The translations under genes were made by a program, and so were the position numbers. The notes below the pieces were generated by a model that had not been told where the DNA came from, did not search any database, and saw nothing but the letters and a program-made list of their open reading frames with translations. DNA of 64,000 bases from positions 75,250,829 to 75,314,828 of the forward strand of contig CM042151.1 in the NCBI GenBank assembly GCA_023376005.1, written 5' to 3'. This document shows, one piece after another, positions 55,294 through 64,000 of the stretch. The number at the start of each line of letters is the position of its first letter. Positions within the stretch are counted from its first letter, which is position 1. The DNA comes from Doryteuthis pealeii (lineage: Eukaryota; Mollusca; Cephalopoda; Myopsida; Loliginidae).

Positions 55294-56661
55294 TACACAC
55301 ACCAGGGTAATGTGCCAACAATAACTGAAGTGTATAACATGATAAAACCATGTCACTTTACCAAGTGTGAAATCAGAATAGCCAGACTACACTAGTAAAA
55401 GAGATATCACAAATACTACCACATTGCAGGCCAGTGACAAGTAATCTTCACAACAGAGTCAAAATTGTTGCATCAGTGTCAGGTCTCATGTCAGCAACAT
55501 TGTCACTGAGGGTCTGATCACAATCTGTCTAGTTTTGTCAGGCAGCAAAATTCTGCTTACTGTAGAGTGACATCACAACTGAAAACTGGAGAAAGGAAGT
55601 GTAGATAGTGTACTATGAAGATCCTTCTATGTTGTATATTGAATTACCAACTATGGTCTGGGATCAAGGTCAGAATAAAGAAATAAAAAAATTGTAAATA
55701 TAACTGTCAAATATTGGTGTAACATGACAGGTCACATATAACAATATAAAATAAAAATAATTTCATATTCCATTGAATTCATGAAATATATTTTAAGCAA
55801 AATAACTAAATTTTTTTTACGATTGCATACAGTAATTCATATTTAAATTACTCAATTTGACTTATCCCCACCCCCTGCATCTCATCCAATGAATTAATTC
55901 AGATCAGGTTGGATGAACTCTTTGGAAAAAGAATCTCTCTCCATACCAATGATGTGACCTGTCAGATACAATGGTTTTAACAATTTCACATTCAGAAACT
56001 CATGTAAAACAGAAGCTCATAGGTAATTAATCAAAATAACACATGGGCAAGAAAGAAGTGGGAAGGGCAGAGGTTAGGTCACTGGGTGTATCTTCTAAGA
56101 TCACACAAAGGAGATTTACAAAAAAAAAAAAAAAAAAAAAAATTTTTTTTAATTAAAAAAAAATTTAAAAATTAAAATAAAAAATAGGAGGCTGAGAAAA
56201 ATGCACTCCTATGACAAGGAATGAGAAGTGGAAAAGTCTGGAAAAAATTCAAAAGTTTGATTTTCTATTTTTTTTTTTTTTTTTGGCGTGTAGAAAAAAT
56301 TGTTGATAAAAAATAAAATGCAATATTATTATTATTATTATTATTATAAACATCAGTCTACATTTTTTTTCAGTGATAAATTGCAGTGATTAGAAACCTT
56401 AATTGAAATTTTTTAAAATAAAAATAATTAAAAAAAACGACAAAAAAATACACAGTTCTAAAGCAAATCAACAATGAACAATTAACCACAGAAAATTGGT
56501 ATACTTGTTCTTATTAGAACCAATTGCAATCCCATAAAATATATGTATATTGAAATCACCTAAACAGAAAAAAAAAATACTATCATATTATATAATAAAA
56601 AATTCAAATATCTATTTTTTTTCTTTCTTAAAGATGTTATAAGTGAAAGTAATTTTTTCTG

Positions 56662-56692
<31 letters not shown>

Positions 56693-57335
56693 GTATAGGT
56701 AAGAGGAATAGTCATTCCTTCTTTCTTTTCTTCGAATCTAGATTTTAAATATCTCTGGGGTGGGATCCTTATTAAATTTTTAAAAAAAAGAGAAGTGACA
56801 GGGAAATCTAATTGTGTTGGGTAAGTTAGGTTGCTATACACCCTCCCCCACATCCTCTGAACCAAAATAGAATAAAGCTATTTCATAATCAATAGACATA
56901 CACCACCCACACATCCACAGGGAGATAGGGCAGAAGGGCCAGGGTGGCGGAACGAGTATAAATAAAGCAAAATTATGTCAGGCCAAACTTAGTATTTCAA
57001 CCTAATCTTCCTGGTTCAAAGGTCAATAAAATAAAAATATGGATATGCTATTCTCCAAGATCAACTTTTGGTGATTAAGCTAATATTACTGGCAATAGAA
57101 TCTAAATTTGAATCCTAGATCTAAATGACTGTGATTTATCTCATCCTCTTGTGATTTATGCAGTTTCCGCAGTTTACCAATTATGAATAGCAGCTACCAA
57201 GTATACTAACAGCTAATACCATAGAATTGTCTTAAGTGTGCTCAAAGCATATCTTGTTGATCTCCTTTTTTTTTTTTCTAATATCTGCAGAAATTTGAAT
57301 CAAAGTTCATTGTAAAAAAGTAAAGTCGTCAGCAT
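55290..57335. other. Gene-free stretch
   Basis: Unique AT-rich sequence with homopolymers and (ATT)n at 56323-56345. No convincing frame or known repeat was seen. Confidence 0.55.
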
Positions 57336-57337
57336 GG

Positions 57338-57528
57338 CCTATAAAGTTGGTGTCAGCCAGACAGCGAGGGAGTCTATCCGCTTTTCAATAGCGCTAGTCA
57401 AAGGAGATTGTTTTGTTTTTTTTTGCATCTGACACCTACCATTTACCGCACAGACTCCTGTGCTTCTTATACACTGAGTTGGCGAGGGCTGGTAACGAAC
57501 CCAATTCCTTGGCTGACGCTCTGCCAAT
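57338..57528 (-). mobile_element. tRNA-derived SINE family B, minus strand
   Basis: GTTGGTGTCAGCCAGACAGC, GGAGTCTATCCGC and TGAGTTGGCGAGGGCTGGTA are the reverse of the family body and B-box end. The head side breaks off at GCTCTGCCAATT, next to an (AT)n tract. Confidence 0.75.
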
Positions 57529-57569
<41 letters not shown>

Positions 57570-58696
57570 CAATGAAGAGACACTTTTGGCATTAATCTCA
57601 ATTTTATTTAGGCCATTTTTCTTAAGAAAATAAAAATTTCACTTCATTACTAGATAAGAATTGCTTAATCAATTTCTTATGTACCTTACTCTAAAACGTT
57701 ACTTTTGAGAATATGTCTGCAAGTGTAACCATACCTAAAAACAGGGTCGTAGAAAAAATATTTCTAAAATGGGATGGGTGGGTAGGTTGAGAAGGAAGTT
57801 AAAAGTTTACAGTTAAAAGTTTTATAAAACCAATACTACATCAATTCTAAGGTAGATCTAAACAACTTTAAAAATTCCTCTTATTTACAAGAGCAGTCAC
57901 ACATTATGTGTATATATAAAACAATTGAAATAACTTATCCTAGAAGAAAAGCTTTGTAATTAACAAGTTCTCTTTAAATTCATGTTATCAATAAGATAAA
58001 AAGAATGAAAATTAAGTTGAAGAAAAACACTAGTTAAAATTGATAAAATTAATAATGAATACTAATCAAAGTTTTAAAAATTAATTTCCAAGTGATGTAC
58101 CAGCAACAGAGGTTATCTCTATGGACTTCTGACAACAATGATAGCCACATGAAATGCTGAGGGCAGACAGTATTATTTGTAGGAAAATATACTTGTCTTT
58201 TCAATAGTCAATGACAAAATGACTAATTTAAACCTGGAGCTAAAGGCAAGTCTTTCAGAGTCAATATTGTCATGGATAAAGATGTGCATCTCAATCTCAG
58301 ACTGTCACCGAGCCAAAAGAAACTTGAAACTTGATTTTTCTTATTTGTACATTGTGGAGAATGAAAAAGTACAAACACCAGGTTTTAGTAGTTTTGACAA
58401 CCAAAAACAACTTGCAGGAGTAGATTTCTATTAAATGACAATAAACCTTCATTGATTAGCATCAAACAATTTTATCCTCTTCTAGTTGGTTTTTAAAAGT
58501 TAAAATTTTACTTCCTGTATCTCTTGAAGAAGGGACCCATCAAGATTCAAGTGTCCACCCATTCTTAACATCTTCCATTGCGGGTTGTTGTTTTTTTTTT
58601 GCCATAATTGAAATTTTTTATTCATTCATTAATTTTATTTTTTTAACTTTATAAAGTTTCTCAGAATTATTGATGTCCTATCTATGAAAATTTCCC

Positions 58697-58727
<31 letters not shown>

Positions 58728-58997
58728 TTTTATGCAAATCACTTTTTGTTCTCTCACCTATTTTTCCTGTGGGCTGGGTGGGGTCAATTCTCTACTTGGT
58801 ACTGAATTATAATATGCCCAACTACCCACATAAATATTTAGATGTGTACAAATACAATGCAATTTGACAGTTTCTGGACAGACAGAAGCCAAAATTATAA
58901 AACTGAGTGGCAAATAATTTAACATGTGGTCAAAGTGGGAATTTTTTTGTTGTCCAAGGGACACATACAACAAGCAAAGAGTGTTCAAAAAATTTAA

Positions 58998-59031
<34 letters not shown>

Positions 59032-59332
59032 TACCACCCTCCTCCATTTATTTTCCCTTGTTCTACTATTTATATATTTAGGAATAAAAATAAAATATGA
59101 AAAACAGGAATTGCAATAAAAAACATTTTAGCATTTTTTCTCATTTTTTTTTTTTTTTTTTTTTTAACTTTTTTCTTTCTCCAAAAGATGAAAGAAAAAA
59201 AAATTATACACAAAAGTTTTGATACACAAATAAATTATATTTATAGGACTTTTTAAAAGTCATCTGAAAAAAGATTTTTTTTTTCAAAGATAAAAATTAG
59301 AAAAATAAAGGGTAGGGGCAAGAGAGAACTGT

Positions 59333-59368
<36 letters not shown>

Positions 59369-62345
59369 TAAAGGCATAGCAAACAAAAATAAACAAGAAA
59401 TATTACTGAGTATACAATATACAACCAACAAAAAATATATAAATATATATATAAAAATATATATTTAAAAAAATAAATGAAAGAAACAGAAAGGTGAACT
59501 TCACAGTTAAAAATGAAATTGTTAACAAGACATACCTGTATTTGTGGGAGTGAGGGAGAGCAAATAAACATTTAGGGGGTTACATTATGTAAAGGGATAG
59601 GGCCATTCATATCAATACCAAACATAACACAATGGTTGGGCAACAGAGCCCCAGGGGGGTGGGATTGAGGAATCTACCCGACAGTGTGTCACATTAAACA
59701 TCACAATGAAAGTTAAGCAGTTTATAATTATTTTTCTATAAGAATCATAGCAAGGACTATGATAAAGGTAATGATAATTTATATAAAAAAAAAAAAACAA
59801 TATATATATCTAAAGTTGTTTCTCAAAGAGAAAGCTTTTCAATTTTAATAGATTCTTATGTCATTTTTGCAGATTAGTTATTTGGCTTCCAGCAATTCAA
59901 AAAGGAAGTAATAATACTTTGAATTCATTGCTACATCCACTTCTTTAAAAAATAATAAAATAATAAATTAATTAAATAAATTAAAAAATGATAAAGCCTA
60001 GGAATAAATAATTTAAACTTTAAAATTTCTTAACTGTCAGGTATAATATCAAAATAGGGTTGTTAAATTTTCTAACAGTAAAGAGGCAACATTTTCTTTA
60101 CAGGATTTTAATCTTCAATCAAAGTCAAATAAAATTGCAAATCAAATGAATTAAATGGAATTATCAATATAATTCCCTAACACATAGAATTGTATTCATT
60201 GGTCATATAATACCAAAATAATTCCATGTTGACTCAAAGATGATTTTTGTAGAGTATTCAATATCTTATAACCACTAGCTAATTGATAGGCTTTGTACTT
60301 GTATTATGTTTATTTCAAAATATTATGAATTTATTAAAGAAATAATTTCATTTCATATAACTGATTATATGTGTGATGAAATTATCCATATATCTATTGT
60401 ATTATATCATTTTTGAAATTTTATTTATTTTGTGAATTTATAATGGAATAATTTCACATTTCATATCATTATTTCATATGATGATATAGGATTTATCATT
60501 GAAATTATTCATATATTCAGCTTATTACTTTTATAGTGTAACCTGTAGCTAATAAGCAGGTACTGGATTTTAAGAGCATACTTTTGGAGTAAAATCATCA
60601 TGGCCATTAAATGTTCGCCAATGAAAGTAAAGGACATTTAAGGTCATGTATATAATATAGAAATCTCTTTAGCACATCCTTATGTGCATAATTAATGTTG
60701 TTAAAAGAAAATGTTGCTGAGTAATCACCAAATTTCAAACCAAGCATTAAATCAAAGAAAAAAATTCCAGAAACTTGGAAGAAAACCTCCAAGAGAATCC
60801 AAGTTGTGTGATCCAAGCAAATGAACCTCCTACAACTACAATCCTGCTCATCTTTCATTCAATGTACACAATTCACAGTAGATTTAGTAACAAAGTCTTC
60901 ATCCTAACAAACTTCATTTGTCCAAAATAAAAGCTAAAATTTCAAATCTGATCTTTTAACCTATCAACATGTACGTCAAACTTATTTTCTGAATGTACAC
61001 ACAAAGAAAGGTACTAATACCTTATGTATTAAATGCCATTATTATTGCAGTTGTCACACTATTAACTGGGACCTTGTGTTTATCAAAAGCAGCACTTTTG
61101 GTTTTTGGCGAGATCTGCCACAAGATGCAATTATAAATGTCATAGAAAAACCAATAATACTGGCTACTTTCTTGTAAATCTTCTTACATTTATAACAAAG
61201 ATATAATAATAAACCACCCAGTCCTAACAACAATATTAAATAAACATTTGAAATCATCACAGCACTTAAAAGCTAACTAATGCCCAGAATATATATATGT
61301 TTTTTTTGAGAATAACAAAAGAAGTAGATATCAACCACCACTCCCTATCATCTCAAAAAAAAAAAATCATAAAAATAAAACTGAAATAAATAAGATAAAT
61401 GAAGTAAAATCAAACTCCCTGACCTTTTTTTTTTCTCCTCTCATACCAACAGCCCACCCCCATCTCGTTCTCAATGAGTTACAGTAACTTTGGGGGAAGC
61501 CATTTTTCCTGCAGGAAATAATATTTTGGTAAAGTTCATGACCACTTAAGTCATGAGATAGATTTGGGGTATTTTTTTCTCTCTTACATACATATATATA
61601 ACTTTTTTTTTCTTGTGAAAAAAAAAAAAAAAAAAAATTAGAGTCTGACTGGCTTGATCAATTAAGCAAGAAAAGAAAAAAAAAATTAAAAAGAATTGTC
61701 CAACCTGAGCCCAGCAAAGATTTTGAAACAATCTGGAAAGATTGTATAATTAACCAACCAACCAACAAAAAAAAAAAAAAAAATTAAATAAATAAATTTT
61801 TAAAAAGTGGAGGGGCTTGAGAGGGTGAGTGGAGAGAGAGGAAGAGGAAACGCTAAAATTATCATATTTACAACATTCAAGCATTTGCAGTACATAATGT
61901 TATCATGAGTAAGCCTTTAAAAAAGCAAAGAATGGCAAATTCATTTTTATTGCTGATAGAGGCATTAAGAGCCATCATTATTATTATTTATTTTTTTTAT
62001 GTGTGTTAATTATATCAGGGCAGATGAGTGAGTATTTGTCTCTTGGACTGGGCAGCTCCAAAGAAATATATAGTCACAAATGCAATCTACCCCTATCCTA
62101 GCAAGGGGTGAAAATACAACTAACTGGAGGGCAGTTTGTATGTCAGAAAATAGCAAATATCCCATAGAAAATATTGTAATTATCATTGCTAATATATCTC
62201 CATTCAATTCATTAAAAAGAAAAAAAAAAACAATAGCAGAATTTATTTGCAGGTATTTTAAACATTTACCTGCAAACTATGAATATAAAAGAAAAAAGTC
62301 TATTATATATGTACATAGATATATGCATGCATACTAAAAACACAC

Positions 62346-62398
<53 letters not shown>

Positions 62399-62800
62399 AT
62401 ATATCAAATACTGATTAAGCTTTGCAAAGCTTAAAATCACAGTCCAAGTTTTAAACCTAGTATGGACCATTGGTTTTGAGTAGTGCCTCTCAATTGAGGA
62501 GGATGACAGTATTTATAGGATGTGTGTGTATGAATGCATTACATATCAACTGGCCAGGTGTTGCCAAATTTCAACAATTGACAAACATGGCAGGTTAAAT
62601 AAATTGAAAAATCCAATAGAAATTTTTAGTGAGTAAAAAAATAGATAATATATCAAAAGTCAACAACAATAGAACGACAACAATGATAGAGTGAACTCTT
62701 TTTTTTCCTTTTTTTTTTTTTAATGAAATCAAAAACCCTGAACTATCTACCCTGGAAGTTAGTGTGCTTGTGTTTGTTTTGATAGATGTACATGCATTGT
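57570..62800. other. Gene-free AT-rich stretch
   Basis: (AAT)n at 58700-58727, long T or A runs at 59001 and 59338, and otherwise unique AT-rich sequence. Open frames such as 58219-58434 show no recognisable domain. Confidence 0.55.
62347..62404. repeat. (AT)n microsatellite, longest in the window
   Basis: About 58 bp of AT/TA repeat with one phase shift near 62388. Confidence 0.95.
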
Positions 62801-62900
62801 TATATACTACCTCTACCCCATAATAGTAGTTTATATATATATGTATATAATTTAATACAGTAAATGTAACTACTACTATTATAGGACAAAGGTAGTATAT
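62801..62900. mobile_element. Family K mini-hairpin element, copy 4
   Basis: TATATACTACCTCTACCCCA with TAATAGTAGT is matched in reverse by ACTACTACTATTATAGGACA and AAGGTAGTATAT. The arms are about 31 bp and give the longest stem of the four. Confidence 0.7.
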
Positions 62901-62904
62901 TAAC

Positions 62905-64000
62905 ACACAATTCAAGCTTTGTGTGATCTACCTCCAATGTGAGCATAACCTGGTAGATAATTAGATAGGTTTATATACTATTTCACAGATAGGAGGTTGA
63001 GCTTAATTGGCAAGTCCTAACTCATGTAACTGTTAAGGATTTAGGGTAGTGTACTAACTCACACACATACAAAAAAAAAGAAAGATCTATCAGACAGTGC
63101 TAATATATATGCATTTCTACATCAGACAATATATATCCAAATATTTTTTTTTTTAAATACAAATACATACACACAGTATAATTCTGAAGTAAATTTTAAA
63201 GGAGGCAGTTTTTTTTTCCACATTCAAGAAAGTTTGTACACATACCTTACTAAAACATTCACTCAATAACAAAAATTAACTAGACTGAGTAATATTTTCT
63301 ACATCTAAACTTTGCTTTTTTTTCTTCTCCCAAATCTAAAAATATATATATTTTTTTTATGCAAACCTGAGCCTTTTACTTCTCGTGTACAAATTTTAAG
63401 GCAAAGGTTGCTTGGGTTAAAAAAACAAGGGTCAGATTTTGTCATTTGAAGCTTCTATAAAAGAAACCATACCTCCCCCTTTTCCTACCTCTCTCCCTCC
63501 TCCCATCGCTCTTTTTCCTTACAGTAGCATGCACACACACACATACAGAAAATATACAGGTTAACAATTGGCTAGGGATGACTAGATGTAGAAAGCAACT
63601 ACAAGGGGAGTTCATCTGGAAGGGGTGGGGGGAAAAGATATCGGCTAGGGATCAAGTCTCTAGCAAGTCTCCAGTTTATAAAAAAAATCTTTTTATTTTT
63701 ATTTTAAATAAAACCCCATTTTAAAAAATACACACACACATACACACATATATATATGTATGTTATTTTTTTCTTAGGAGGGAAAAAGATAACATATACA
63801 TATATATATATGTGTATATTTTTTGTTGTTGTCCCCATTTTAAAAATATACATATATATATATATAATTTTTTTCTAGAAAAAATAAAATAAAAATGTTA
63901 GAATACAAAATGAAGCATTTAAAAAAATAAAAAAAATAAAAAAACAACAACCCCCACAGCCCACTAATATTTAAATTTCTCATTCAAGGATTAAATAAAA
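62905..64000. other. Gene-free end of window
   Basis: AT-rich sequence with CA and AT tracts; nothing coding was seen to the window edge. Confidence 0.55.

Noticed and set aside
58219..58434. 71-codon plus-strand frame
   Set aside because: Composition is protein-like, but no motif, splice context or second copy supports it.

Overview
The window looks like animal nuclear DNA and most likely comes from a mollusc, plausibly an octopus-like cephalopod. The grounds are an intronless 14-finger C2H2 zinc-finger gene, decayed RTE-type LINEs, several tRNA- and 5S-rRNA-derived SINEs, many snap-back DNA transposons, long (AT)n/(GT)n/(GA)n tracts and an AT-rich base composition. The species is an inference; nothing in the window fixes it. 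No bacterial-style operon, intact tRNA or rRNA gene, or CRISPR array was seen. Layout, left part (1-26.5 kb): this is a dense graveyard of nested repeats with one clearly intact gene, the zinc-finger ORF at 9196-10458 (+). A 190-bp copy of part of that ORF sits at 5037-5227, inside a dispersed repeat called family A here. Around them lie RTE reverse-transcriptase relics (7085-8115 minus, 15085-15345 minus, 18122-18245 minus, 18845-19447 plus), two relics of other LINE types (10975-11182, 20370-20830), a 5S-derived SINE (24027-24210, 14249-14463), tRNA-derived SINEs, a solo-LTR candidate (5821-6560) and several inverted-repeat elements whose target-site duplications can be read directly. Layout, right part (26.5-64 kb): this is long AT-rich DNA dominated by homopolymers and microsatellites, with far fewer recognisable repeats. 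It holds a single recognisable cellular coding segment, an RBM24/RBM38-like C-terminal exon on the minus strand at about 45748-45969. It also holds a palindromic mariner remnant (39764-40290), a hAT-type element (28175-28438), four small hairpin elements of one family (35682, 39272, 51084, 62801), two larger fold-back elements (46189-46577, 51655-51925) and two LINE C-terminal relics (31205-31575, 54995-55206). How the parts relate: a LINE relic (20370-20830), the 5S-derived SINE and family A all end in a related 3' tail of about 45 nt, which suggests that one LINE machinery served two non-autonomous families. The nesting gives a relative order: family A is older than the 5S SINE and the tRNA SINE inserted into it, and the RTE relic is older than the snap-back element inserted into it. 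Family A also carries the zinc-finger fragment, so one of the window's repeats has picked up part of one of its genes.
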